Shown one piece after another: positions 1-7,142 of a DNA stretch of 64,000 nt. The translations under genes and the position numbers were made by a program. The DNA is from Petrimonas sp. (GTDB lineage Bacteria > Bacteroidota > Bacteroidia > Bacteroidales > Dysgonomonadaceae), in assembly GCA_012839475.1 (NCBI GenBank), contig DUNG01000034.1, forward strand, positions 62,001-126,000. Reading direction: 5' to 3'. The notes beneath the pieces were generated by a model. That model was not told where the DNA came from. It did no database searches and saw only the letters and a list, made by a program, of their open reading frames with translations. Within the stretch, counting starts at the first letter, position 1, and each line of letters begins with the position of its first letter.

Positions 1-644
1 AACATGTTCTTATGGTAGTCCATGTGGTCTTGTGTCAGGTTGGTGTAAACCCCTCCCACGAAGTGAAGACCATACGTCCGCTTTTGATGAATGGCATGCG
101 AGCTCACCTCAATAAAAGCGTATTCGCAACCGGCATCCACCATTTGGCTTAACAACCCGTTCAGCGAAATGGGATCTAGTGTAGTATGGGTGGTGGCGTA
201 CTTCTCATCGTTCACGTAATTGGCCACGGTAGAGAGCAGGCCAGCGGGATACCCCATGCGGCGAAACAGGTTATACAACAAGGTCGCCACGGTGGTCTTC
301 CCGTTCGTGCCGGTCACACCCACCAGCTTAAGGTTCTTGGAAGGATGCCCATACCACTCCCCGGCAATCTGTGCCAAGGCGATCGCGCTACTTTTCACCT
401 GCACGTAGGTGACCCGTGAGAAATACTCCTCGATCATCGGTTTGTCGTATACCACCGCCACCGCTCCCTGCTCGATCGCTTTCCCAATGTACGCGTGTCC
501 GTCGGTACATATCCCCTCCACCGCGATAAAAAGTGAGCCGGGAACGACGGTTCGGGAATCGGATGTGATGGTTGTCACCTCCGCCACCCTATCGCCTTTC
601 AAGGCGACCACGTCGCACCCGCTTATCAATTCGCTTACGTTCAT
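1..644 (-). CDS. murE: UDP-N-acetylmuramoyl-peptide synthetase MurE, C-terminus beyond window
   Basis: MurE adds the third residue of the peptidoglycan stem peptide (meso-diaminopimelate in most Bacteroidetes) to UDP-MurNAc-L-Ala-D-Glu in the cytoplasm. Translation from the ATG at 644 gives an open frame of 214 codons to the window edge. It shows the Mur N-terminal pattern DSR...VPGSLF...DGH.YI (about residues 30-60) and the ATP-binding loop GVTGTNGKTT near residue 110. The central ligase and C-terminal domains lie beyond the edge. It is last of the visible division cluster genes, 24 bases after ftsI, so it is probably cotranscribed with it. The family call is very secure. The amino acid added cannot be read because the specificity region is missing. 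Confidence 0.93.
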   Translation of the reverse strand, partial: MNVSELISGCDVVALKGDRVAEVTTITSDSRTVVPGSLFIAVEGICTDGHAYIGKAIEQGAVAVVYDKPMIEEYFSRVTYVQVKSSAIALAQIAGEWYGHPSKNLKLVGVTGTNGKTTVATLLYNLFRRMGYPAGLLSTVANYVNDEKYATTHTTLDPISLNGLLSQMVDAGCEYAFIEVSSHAIHQKRTYGLHFVGGVYTNLTQDHMDYHKNM

Positions 645-668
645 ACGTTTATATTTTCTTTCAGTCTA

Positions 669-2864
669 TCACTTCATCGTAAGAGCGATCGTCACACCTT
701 TCACTACCCTTTGCCCCGGCGAGAGCGACTGCGATACCACCCTTCCCGAACCGTGAACGTTGACCCGAAGGCCCGACTTCTCGAGCAGGTATACCGCATC
801 ACGTGCGCCCATTCCCCGTACATCGGGGATGGTGGAACCATTCATTTTGATCTCCCTGGGGATATAGCCGGTACTATCAAGTGACACCGTTACCCAATCA
901 CCTGTATTCCCGAGGTCGCCCATGGGTAAATCCATACCAGCCAATACCTGCTGACTTTGACTCCAGTTCCCGTTTTTAAGCCGGGGACGCTTTTGCAAGG
1001 TAGAGTCAATTCGACAGTCGTCAACCGTGAGCCTTACCTTTCTCAGGTAGGTCTGTTCGGCGATATTCTTGAACACCGTACCCGCCATCCCGCCTCCAGA
1101 GGGTACCCCCTTAGGTTTTCGCACCCCCACGTAGATCGTGTACATCGGCTCATCGGCAGGGAAATAACCACAAAAAGAGACAAAGTAACTGTTCGAGTAA
1201 GCCCCGTCGGATGCGATTTGCGCCGTACCCGTTTTCCCCGCGATCTCAAAGTAATCAGAGGCAACCACCGTAGCGGTTCCCCGCTCTACTACGCCCTTTA
1301 GCATCTCATGTACCTGGTCACGGGTGGTTTTTTTGCACATCTTACTATTTACCACCTCTGCCTTTATCTCCTTTACCACCCTCCCCTCGTTCACGAACTG
1401 CTTGGCGATGAACGGCTTGATCATTCTCCCATCGTTGGCGATGCCGTTATAAAACATCAGCATGTAGATAGGCGGAACACGTGTCTCGTAACCAAACGAC
1501 ATCCAGGGAAGGGTGGTCTTAGACCAGTAATGGTTCTTATCATTTGGGAAGCGAATGGACGAAGTTCCCTCGATACCATTCAGGGGAACGTCCCAGGTAA
1601 GCTGCTCTCGTAAGCCAATACGATCAATCCCTTCTACGAACTTCGTAGGGTTTTTCTCGTAACCTTTCAGCACGATTTTGCTCATGACCACGTTCGACGA
1701 CACCTCCATCCCTTCGGCAACCGTGAGGTAGCCCCGATCTTGCCCCCGTCGCCAATAGTGATCCCGGACCCACCGGTTGTTGTACTGGTAAAGGCCGTTA
1801 CCCACGTGAAAAGAATCTGTAGGCTCCACCACCCCATCGTCGAGCGCCACCATCACGGTCACCGTCTTGAAGGTGGAGCCCGGCTCGTTCATGTAGGAGA
1901 ACGCGTTGGGATTTCCCTCCACGTACCTTCCCTCGCTTACCCTGTCGAGGTTCACGATGCCTTTGATCTCACCGCTCTTTACCTCCATGATGATAGCCGT
2001 TCCCGATTCAGCATCGGTCTCAACCAGCTTATCTCGTAAGGCGCGCTCCGTGATATCTTGAATTTGAGCGTCGATGGTCGTAACGATATCCCAGCCAGCT
2101 TTGGCGGGTGTCTCCACCACGTCCATCCACTTGCCCTGTATTTTTTGACGGTACTTAACCCCGTTAACCCCTCGCAGCAGGGAGTCGTACTTCAACTCAA
2201 GGCCACTGGCACCTCCCTTCTCCAGGTCCTTGTAGACACTCCCCACGGTCCGGGTGGCCAAGTTGCCGAACGGTTTCTTGCGGGCATTGCGCTCCTCCGC
2301 GATCAGGCCGCTGCGGTTGGAACGCTGATTCCAGAACGGGAAGGTGCGTATCTCTTTCAGATCGACATACGAGATATCGTTTCTCAGTATCTTCACGTAC
2401 CTCGATCGTAGGGGCACCCGCTTGTCGCTTCCCTTCGCCTGGTTATCCCTGATCTGTCGCTCCTCCTGCTCCCTCAACTTCCAACCGTTCATGATCACGT
2501 TCTTGTACTGTACCGTACTTCTATCAGGGAACTTACGGGCCAACTCTCTCGAAAGGCCGTCCACATATTTTACCAACGTATCCTTCTTGATCCCATCGGC
2601 CCAAAAATCCATATATATACTATAGAGGGGCTCGGTGGTGGCAAGTAGCTTCCCATCATGGGTATAGATATTGCCACGCTTGGGCAAAACCACCCTATCG
2701 GGGATAACTGTCTCTTTCTCTCCCACTTCACGCCATCTCTTCCCTTCGGAAGTAAACACGATTTTACCGGCAGAAAAGATGATCATCACGGCAAACAACA
2801 TTAGCACGGTCACGATAAACCCGTACCGTGCCAACGCCACCTTTTTCCGCTTCTGTCTACTCAT
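669..2864 (-). CDS. ftsI: Division transpeptidase FtsI (class B PBP) with one PASTA domain
   Basis: A class B penicillin-binding protein that crosslinks septal peptidoglycan. The 731-residue protein has a short cytoplasmic basic start, one membrane segment (about residues 14-36), a PBP dimerisation domain, and the transpeptidase domain with STFK (330-333, nucleophile Ser330), SSN (389-391) and KTGT (544-547). Residues about 672-731 form a single PASTA domain. It sits between ftsL-like and murE, the usual place for ftsI. A 100-base gap separates it from ftsL. The PASTA extension resembles SpoVD/PBP2x-type proteins and is common in Bacteroidetes FtsI. Identity is very secure from motifs and position. 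Confidence 0.95.
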   Translation of the reverse strand: MSRQKRKKVALARYGFIVTVLMLFAVMIIFSAGKIVFTSEGKRWREVGEKETVIPDRVVLPKRGNIYTHDGKLLATTEPLYSIYMDFWADGIKKDTLVKYVDGLSRELARKFPDRSTVQYKNVIMNGWKLREQEERQIRDNQAKGSDKRVPLRSRYVKILRNDISYVDLKEIRTFPFWNQRSNRSGLIAEERNARKKPFGNLATRTVGSVYKDLEKGGASGLELKYDSLLRGVNGVKYRQKIQGKWMDVVETPAKAGWDIVTTIDAQIQDITERALRDKLVETDAESGTAIIMEVKSGEIKGIVNLDRVSEGRYVEGNPNAFSYMNEPGSTFKTVTVMVALDDGVVEPTDSFHVGNGLYQYNNRWVRDHYWRRGQDRGYLTVAEGMEVSSNVVMSKIVLKGYEKNPTKFVEGIDRIGLREQLTWDVPLNGIEGTSSIRFPNDKNHYWSKTTLPWMSFGYETRVPPIYMLMFYNGIANDGRMIKPFIAKQFVNEGRVVKEIKAEVVNSKMCKKTTRDQVHEMLKGVVERGTATVVASDYFEIAGKTGTAQIASDGAYSNSYFVSFCGYFPADEPMYTIYVGVRKPKGVPSGGGMAGTVFKNIAEQTYLRKVRLTVDDCRIDSTLQKRPRLKNGNWSQSQQVLAGMDLPMGDLGNTGDWVTVSLDSTGYIPREIKMNGSTIPDVRGMGARDAVYLLEKSGLRVNVHGSGRVVSQSLSPGQRVVKGVTIALTMK

Positions 2865-2964
2865 TCGTCACTCCCTATTATATCATCGATCAAACACCTG
2901 TCGGCACGCGTCACCCAGCGCGACCCCCACTTTTCGTTGTATGCTCACTTGCCACCACCATTCC

Positions 2965-3297
2965 TTATTTCCCAATATAATAGACCGGCTCGTTGGTGAT
3001 CTTCAGATCCAATCCCGCCTCCTCGATCCGCCGCTCTATCTCCCCTTGGCGGCTCGCCTCGGTGAGGTTCGACGAGATGGTGAGCGACTCATACTTGGCA
3101 TCCGTTAGGATGCGTTGTAACCGTTCAATTTCCGACATCCTCTCAAGTACCGAATAGCGGTGACTGATAAATAGGATCATGATCAGCACGGTAATGAGGA
3201 CAAATCGCATGTTTTTGAGGAAGATGTTCTCAGTGAGAACACTTCCTCCAAAAACATGGACAAACGACTTACGTATGTTATCGAACTTAAAACTCAT
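2965..3297 (-). CDS. ftsL: FtsL-like division protein
   Basis: A 110-residue protein with a basic N-terminus, one hydrophobic segment (about residues 31-45, MRFVLITVLIMILF) and a short periplasmic coiled coil with heptad-like leucines (about 50-85). This is the architecture of FtsL, the bitopic divisome protein that pairs with FtsB and helps activate FtsWI. The sequence itself is weakly conserved, so the call rests on topology, size and position between rsmH and ftsI. Its start codon overlaps the end of rsmH by four bases, indicating translational coupling. Confidence 0.82.
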   Translation of the reverse strand: MSFKFDNIRKSFVHVFGGSVLTENIFLKNMRFVLITVLIMILFISHRYSVLERMSEIERLQRILTDAKYESLTISSNLTEASRQGEIERRIEEAGLDLKITNEPVYYIGK

Positions 3298-4214
3298 ATC
3301 TTTTCTGCTACACGTAGCTTGGCGCTTCGTGCCCTGGGATTCAAGCGCTGCTCCTCTTCGGTCGGCACGATCACCTTCCGGTTCACCAGCCTAAAGGGCG
3401 TCACAACATTCCCGTAAAAATCCTTCATCTGCTTCCCTTCAAAATTTCCGCTTCTGAAGAAATGTTTAACCAGTCGATCCTCCAGCGAGTGGTAAGAGAT
3501 AACGCACATGCGCCCTCCTGGTCTCAACCATGTCAACGCTTGCTCCAGCATCTCGGTCAGTGCCTCCATCTCGCCATTCACCTCTATCCGAAGTGCTTGA
3601 AAAGCTTGAGCGAGAATCTTTTTTTCACGGTCTTTCCGCGTGAAAGGCTCCAGTACCGTGAGGAGGTCGCCCGTCTGTTGTATCTTCCGCTCCTGTCTGA
3701 ACGAGTCGACAGCCGTTGCGATCGCCCGCGCGTTACGAAGCTCACCATACCTGTAAAAAAGCTCCGACAGCCTCTCCACCGTGTAGTCGTTCAAGATATC
3801 CGCCGCGGAAACCGTCGCATCGCGGTTCATCCGCATATCCAGTGTCCCATCAAACCGGAAGGAGAAACCCCGTGCCGGATCGTCAAAGTGGCGCGAAGAG
3901 ACCCCTAAATCGGCCAAGAGCCCGTCTACCGCCTCCACTTGGTGGTACCGAAGGAAATTCGAAAGGTAGCGGAAGTTGCCCCTAACGAACGTGAAACGGG
4001 GATCGCCCGGTACGTTCTTCGCAGCCTCATCATCCTGATCGAACGCGATTAGCCGCCCGTTCTTACCCAACCGGCGCAATATCTCCCTCGCGTGTCCTCC
4101 ACCGCCCATCGTCACGTCCACGTAAACACCTTGGGGTTGAACATCCAGCCCGTCCACGCTCTCATGAAGTAGCACGGGAGTATGGTAGGTTATTGGCAGG
4201 TCATTTTGGCACAT
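3294..4214 (-). CDS. rsmH: 16S rRNA (cytosine(1402)-N(4))-methyltransferase RsmH
   Basis: RsmH (MraW) methylates N4 of C1402 in the ribosomal P site of 16S rRNA. The 306-residue protein begins with the family signature around YHTPVLLHES, then the SAM-binding VDVTMGGGGHAREIL (about residues 33-47), a DLGVSS motif near 102, and the C-terminal SYHSLEDRLVKHFF signature (about 241-254). The length is normal. It lies 11 bases after mraZ and overlaps ftsL, giving the classic mraZ-rsmH-ftsL-ftsI order. The partner 2'-O-methylase acting on the same base, RsmI, is also in this window (26440-27117). Confidence 0.96.
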   Translation of the reverse strand: MCQNDLPITYHTPVLLHESVDGLDVQPQGVYVDVTMGGGGHAREILRRLGKNGRLIAFDQDDEAAKNVPGDPRFTFVRGNFRYLSNFLRYHQVEAVDGLLADLGVSSRHFDDPARGFSFRFDGTLDMRMNRDATVSAADILNDYTVERLSELFYRYGELRNARAIATAVDSFRQERKIQQTGDLLTVLEPFTRKDREKKILAQAFQALRIEVNGEMEALTEMLEQALTWLRPGGRMCVISYHSLEDRLVKHFFRSGNFEGKQMKDFYGNVVTPFRLVNRKVIVPTEEEQRLNPRARSAKLRVAEKI

Positions 4215-4225
4215 ACGCTAAGGTT

Positions 4226-4669
4226 TCATTCCATCAACTCCTGCAACTTCGCGGCAAACTCATCTGGTGCGACAAGCGGCTCTTCCAACTTGTCGCTCGC
4301 CCAAATCTCGATGGTATTATCCACGCCCAGGAAGCGAACCTCCGTTTCAATCGACACCATCTGAAGGTAACGCTTCGGGATAAGTACCCGCCCATTGGCG
4401 TCCATCTCGAGCCGCTCGGCATCTAGCACGAACTGCCGGAACAGCTGCTGCTGCTCTCTGTTCCACCTGTTTAGCCTGAACCGTAGCGTCTCGATCTCCC
4501 TTTCCCAAACACTGCCCGGGTACAGCACGAGGCAGTCCTGGAAAATATCTTTACGAAGCACCAAGAACTCTTCACCCTCGCTTTGCAAGCGCTTGCGAAA
4601 GATGGCCGGAACAAAAATCCTCCCTTTTGCATCGGCCTTGGCCCCTATATTTCCCAGAAATTGCAACAT
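4226..4669 (-). CDS. mraZ: Transcriptional regulator MraZ
   Basis: MraZ is a ring-forming DNA-binding protein made of two SpoVT/AbrB-like half domains; it represses its own division cluster in characterised bacteria. I take the ATG at 4669 (147 residues, starting MLQFLGNIGAKADAKGR) because family members begin at this motif and have this length. The upstream in-frame extension to 4762 would run through the putative operator repeats. The DAKGRIFVPA motif near residue 12 and DANGRVLIPKRY near 90 are the two half-domain signatures. It is the first gene of the minus-strand division operon. Three GTGG repeats at 10-base spacing lie 32-61 bases upstream of its start. Confidence 0.93.
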   Translation of the reverse strand: MLQFLGNIGAKADAKGRIFVPAIFRKRLQSEGEEFLVLRKDIFQDCLVLYPGSVWEREIETLRFRLNRWNREQQQLFRQFVLDAERLEMDANGRVLIPKRYLQMVSIETEVRFLGVDNTIEIWASDKLEEPLVAPDEFAAKLQELME

Positions 4670-4688
4670 GGTTTTACCTACTACGCCG

Positions 4689-4696
4689 TAAAAGTA
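4689..4696 (-). promoter_or_regulatory. Possible -7 box for the mraZ operon
   Basis: On the minus strand this reads TACTTTTA, close to the Bacteroidetes -7 consensus TAnnTTTG, 20 bases before the mraZ ATG. The same TACTTTTA box is found upstream of the helicase gene at 29484-29491. The last base differs from consensus, so this is tentative. Confidence 0.35.
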
Positions 4697-4700
4697 CAAA

Positions 4701-4730
4701 ATAATCCACTTCTCCCCACATTTCCCCACA
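4701..4730 (-). promoter_or_regulatory. Putative MraZ-binding repeat (three GTGG units at 10-base spacing)
   Basis: On the minus strand the sequence contains TGTGGGGAAA, TGTGGGGAGA and AGTGGATTAT back to back, so GTGG recurs three times at exactly 10-base intervals. Characterised MraZ operators in E. coli are TGGGN direct repeats separated by 5 bases, the same period. The array sits just upstream of the putative -7 box and overlaps the expected -33 region, which fits autorepression. Function is inferred from pattern and position. Confidence 0.6.
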
Positions 4731-4804
4731 AAAAGTTTCAAAAAAGTTATCAACAGGTCCATTTTTTCCCCAATCCACTCATTTCTCGGTTATTAATAAA
4801 CCTT

Positions 4805-4822
4805 ACAGCATGAACATGCTGT
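4805..4822. repeat. Perfect 7-bp inverted repeat between mraZ and glsA
   Basis: ACAGCAT and ATGCTGT flank a 4-base GAAC spacer. It lies in the divergent intergenic region about 19 bases before the TACATTTG box of the glsA promoter, i.e. over its -33 region. It could be an operator for either direction or a small hairpin. Confidence 0.4.
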
Positions 4823-4840
4823 TATATCCGTTAATTTTCG

Positions 4841-4848
4841 TACATTTG
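4841..4848 (+). promoter_or_regulatory. Putative promoter -7 box for glsA-glsB
   Basis: TACATTTG matches TAnnTTTG, the Bacteroidetes sigma-ABfr -7 element, and lies 26 bases upstream of the glsA start. No convincing TTTG -33 box is visible at the usual spacing. Confidence 0.5.
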
Positions 4849-4873
4849 TAACTCATTTGTAGAGGAAAATGCA

Positions 4874-5713
4874 ATGAGTCATAACAGGCCATTCAGAATA
4901 GACATTGACCGTGTTTTGCGTGACAAGGCACCCCGGTTCTACAACAAGCTCCCCCGGTTCTTTATCAACTGGTTGAAGCGAACCGTTCACCAGGACGAGA
5001 TCAACGACATCCTGGACCGCAACCAGGGACTTGAGGGGGTGGAGTTTATGCGGACGCTCGTGGATGAGGAGTTCAAGGTCACCCTACATGCAGAGGGCGA
5101 GGAGAATATCCCGGAAACGGGGAGGTTTATTTTCGCATCGAACCATCCTTTGGGCGGGTTAGACGGCATCTGTCTATCGGCTTTCCTGGGTGAAAAGTTC
5201 AACGGGAAGATCAAGTATTTGGTTAATGATGTGCTCTACTATATCGAGCCACTGAAGCCAATCTTCGTTCCTATCAACAAGTATGGCGCCCAAGGCAAGG
5301 CATCGGTAAAAGCCATCAACGAAGCCTACGCTTCCGACAACCAGATCATCACGTTCCCGGCAGGTCTCTGCTCCAGAAAACGGAACGGTGTTATTACCGA
5401 CCTTGATTGGCTAAAGAACTTTATCGTCAAGGCGGTGGAATTTCAACGTGACGTCATCCCTGTGCATTTCGAGGGTAGGAACTCCACCTTTTTTTACAAC
5501 CTTGCCAACTTGCGCAAGGCATCGGGATTGAAGTTTAACGCGGAGTTGGTCTACCTTCCGGACGAGATGTTCAAGAATCGCGGGGGTACCTTCACCATCA
5601 CGTTCGGCAAACCCATCCCCTGGCAAACGTTCGATAACTCCAAAACGCCTTCGGAATGGGCGCGGTCCGTGAAGGAGCAATCCTATGCATTAAAGGCTCA
5701 AACGCGTACCTGA
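4874..5713 (+). CDS. glsA: GlsA-like O-acyltransferase (PlsC-type) of glycine lipid synthesis
   Basis: A 279-residue acyltransferase of the PlsC/glycerol-phosphate acyltransferase fold. It has the catalytic box as NHPLGGLD (90-97; H91 and D97 of the HxxxxxD type) and a later FPAGLCSRK block (161-169), the substrate-binding motif. In Bacteroides thetaiotaomicron, GlsA O-acylates the hydroxyl of N-acyl-3-hydroxyacyl-glycine made by GlsB. The adjacent gene here is the matching GNAT/hemolysin-type N-acyltransferase, in the same domain order as the fused GlsF of some Bacteroidetes. There is no transmembrane segment; it is likely peripheral on the inner membrane. A PlsC of phospholipid synthesis is the alternative, but the HPLGGLD motif and neighbour favour GlsA. 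Confidence 0.82.
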   Translation: MSHNRPFRIDIDRVLRDKAPRFYNKLPRFFINWLKRTVHQDEINDILDRNQGLEGVEFMRTLVDEEFKVTLHAEGEENIPETGRFIFASNHPLGGLDGICLSAFLGEKFNGKIKYLVNDVLYYIEPLKPIFVPINKYGAQGKASVKAINEAYASDNQIITFPAGLCSRKRNGVITDLDWLKNFIVKAVEFQRDVIPVHFEGRNSTFFYNLANLRKASGLKFNAELVYLPDEMFKNRGGTFTITFGKPIPWQTFDNSKTPSEWARSVKEQSYALKAQTRT

Positions 5714-5754
5714 CGCGATCCTTATAACACCTCACCTGAAAAATAATATATTGT

Positions 5755-6801
5755 ATGCAACCTATCATCGATCCAGTAGATAAAAATTTGATAAAGAGCG
5801 AGCTGACCGTCCAAAAACGGGTTCGCACTACCAACAAGGCCAACAACGAGATTTATGTCTTTACCGCACACGACTCACCGAATCTAATGAGGGAGGTGGG
5901 GCGGCTGCGGGAGATTGCTTTCCGTCATTACGGTGGCGGCACGGGCCTGGAAGCCGATATCGACCCGTACGACACCATGCCAGTCCCCTACCGCCAACTG
6001 ATCGTGTGGGACCCGGAAAACGAAGAGATACTTGGGGGATACCGTTTTATTTACGGTGCCGACGTGGCGTTTGACGAGAACGGGAAGCCGATGCTAGCCA
6101 CTGCTCACCTGTATGACTTCTCAGACCAGTTCATCCAGGAGATCCTCCCACAAACCGTGGAGCTTGGCCGCTCGTTTGTCACGCTGGAGTACCAGTCTAC
6201 CTTGAGGGGGAGGAAAGGCATCTTCGCCCTTGACAACCTGTGGGACGGGTTGGGAGCACTGACAGTTATCGACCCCGGAATCAAGTACTTTTTCGGCAAA
6301 GTGACCATGTACGGCACCTACAACAAGCAGGCGCGCAACATGATCCTCTACTTCCTAAGAAAGCATTTCCCGGACAAAGAGGGGCTGATAACCCCGATAG
6401 AGCCACTGGTTACCGGCACCGACCCCACCGCGATGAAGCGGCTCTTCCACGGCAGGTGCTTTGCCGAGGACTACCGGATACTGAATAAAGAGGTACGTGC
6501 GCTGGGGTACAACATACCGCCGCTCATCAACGCCTACATGAGCCTATCGCCTACCATGCGCTTCTTCGGCACCGCCATCAACAAGGAGTTCGGCGATGTA
6601 GAGGAGTCGGGCATCCTTATTGAAATTGAGCAGATACTGGAAGAGAAACGGGCGCGCCATATCGAATCGTACCTCAAAAGCAAACCCAACAAACGATTCC
6701 TGTTGAATTTAAGGCGCAGGATTTCCAGCCAGGCTAAAAGGCAAATCGTAAAGGTTCCAAAATTGAAGCTAAAAAGAAGGAGAAAGGCGGGCAACCAATA
6801 A
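5755..6801 (+). CDS. glsB: GlsB-like GNAT N-acyltransferase of glycine lipid synthesis
   Basis: A 348-residue protein of the hemolysin/OlsB-like GNAT family, which transfers 3-hydroxyacyl groups from acyl-ACP to an amino acid amine. It shows the pattern LREIAFRHYGGGTG (about 51-64), VGLGRSF-like VELGRSFV (about 136-143) and the LFHGRCFAEDYRILN block near 225-240. The very basic C-terminus (about 305-348) may bind the membrane surface. It follows glsA by 41 bases on the same strand, so the two are probably one transcription unit. In B. theta, glsB gives N-acyl glycine, which GlsA then O-acylates. Glycine as the substrate is inferred from the paired arrangement. Confidence 0.82.
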   Translation: MQPIIDPVDKNLIKSELTVQKRVRTTNKANNEIYVFTAHDSPNLMREVGRLREIAFRHYGGGTGLEADIDPYDTMPVPYRQLIVWDPENEEILGGYRFIYGADVAFDENGKPMLATAHLYDFSDQFIQEILPQTVELGRSFVTLEYQSTLRGRKGIFALDNLWDGLGALTVIDPGIKYFFGKVTMYGTYNKQARNMILYFLRKHFPDKEGLITPIEPLVTGTDPTAMKRLFHGRCFAEDYRILNKEVRALGYNIPPLINAYMSLSPTMRFFGTAINKEFGDVEESGILIEIEQILEEKRARHIESYLKSKPNKRFLLNLRRRISSQAKRQIVKVPKLKLKRRRKAGNQ

Positions 6802-6832
6802 TCTATACTAGCTGACTCATCCGAAAGCATTT

Positions 6833-6855
6833 CAGCACATTTATGCTGCATTTTT
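6833..6855 (+). terminator. Weak hairpin plus T-run after glsB
   Basis: CAGCA and TGCTG flank CATTTA, followed by CA and five T. The stem is only 5 bp, so termination would be weak. Confidence 0.3.
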
Positions 6856-6984
6856 ATCAAAATGTCAGAATCGCACCCCCTAAACTTTCTATTTACTTAA
6901 CCAGCCACCCCTATCCTGACCTTTCTTTACCCGTTTTTTAATTATCATAACTAATTGATAACTTATACCTTAAATAATGAAAAT

Positions 6985-6996
6985 GCAATCGTTTGC
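6985..6996. promoter_or_regulatory. LacI-family operator upstream of susC
   Basis: GCAATCGTTTGC is a near-perfect CG-centred palindrome (GCAA-CG-TTGC, one asymmetric pair) typical of LacI/MalR-type regulators. It lies about 56 bases before the TAACTTTG box. The only LacI regulator in the window (22115-23122) is at the other end of the same starch locus. Confidence 0.65.
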
Positions 6997-7051
6997 ACGA
7001 CCAAACGGGGAAAAACACCCCAATTATCACCTTACAGGATGTAATAAAAGG

Positions 7052-7059
7052 TAACTTTG
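7052..7059 (+). promoter_or_regulatory. Putative promoter -7 box for the starch sus operon
   Basis: TAACTTTG matches TAnnTTTG. The start point would be near 7066, giving a leader of about 75 bases before susC. Confidence 0.55.
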
Positions 7060-7088
7060 TATATATTATAATGTAATATTGAGGTAAT

Positions 7089-7098
7089 AAAACGCTTT
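7089..7098. promoter_or_regulatory. Possible second LacI-type half-matching palindrome
   Basis: AAAACGCTTT fits AAANCGNTTT, the core of LacI-family operators, and lies downstream of the predicted start point, a repressing position. It is short and could be chance. Confidence 0.3.
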
Positions 7099-7142
7099 CA
7101 AAAAAATGCATAATAATTAGTTGATCTTATAACATTAACAAC

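Larger units (their letters stand above)
6802..7142. other. 341-base intergenic region upstream of susC
   Basis: It holds no gene. It contains a weak glsB terminator (6833-6855), a LacI-type palindrome (6985-6996), a TAACTTTG promoter box (7052-7059) and a second CG-centred palindrome (7089-7098). Confidence 0.6.

Noticed and set aside
669-2625. Several plus-strand open frames across ftsI and murE
   Set aside because: They lie antisense to strongly conserved genes and have no recognisable domains; the minus-strand genes carry all motifs.
4748-4756. TTATCAACA, resembling a DnaA box, upstream of mraZ
   Set aside because: A single near-match in an AT-rich stretch, with no cluster of boxes, no dnaA/dnaN genes and no AT-rich unwinding repeats nearby; not evidence for an origin.
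4669-4762. N-terminal extension of MraZ by 31 residues
   Set aside because: The extension covers the putative promoter and operator, is hydrophobic and unlike the family, while the ATG at 4669 gives the normal family start and length.
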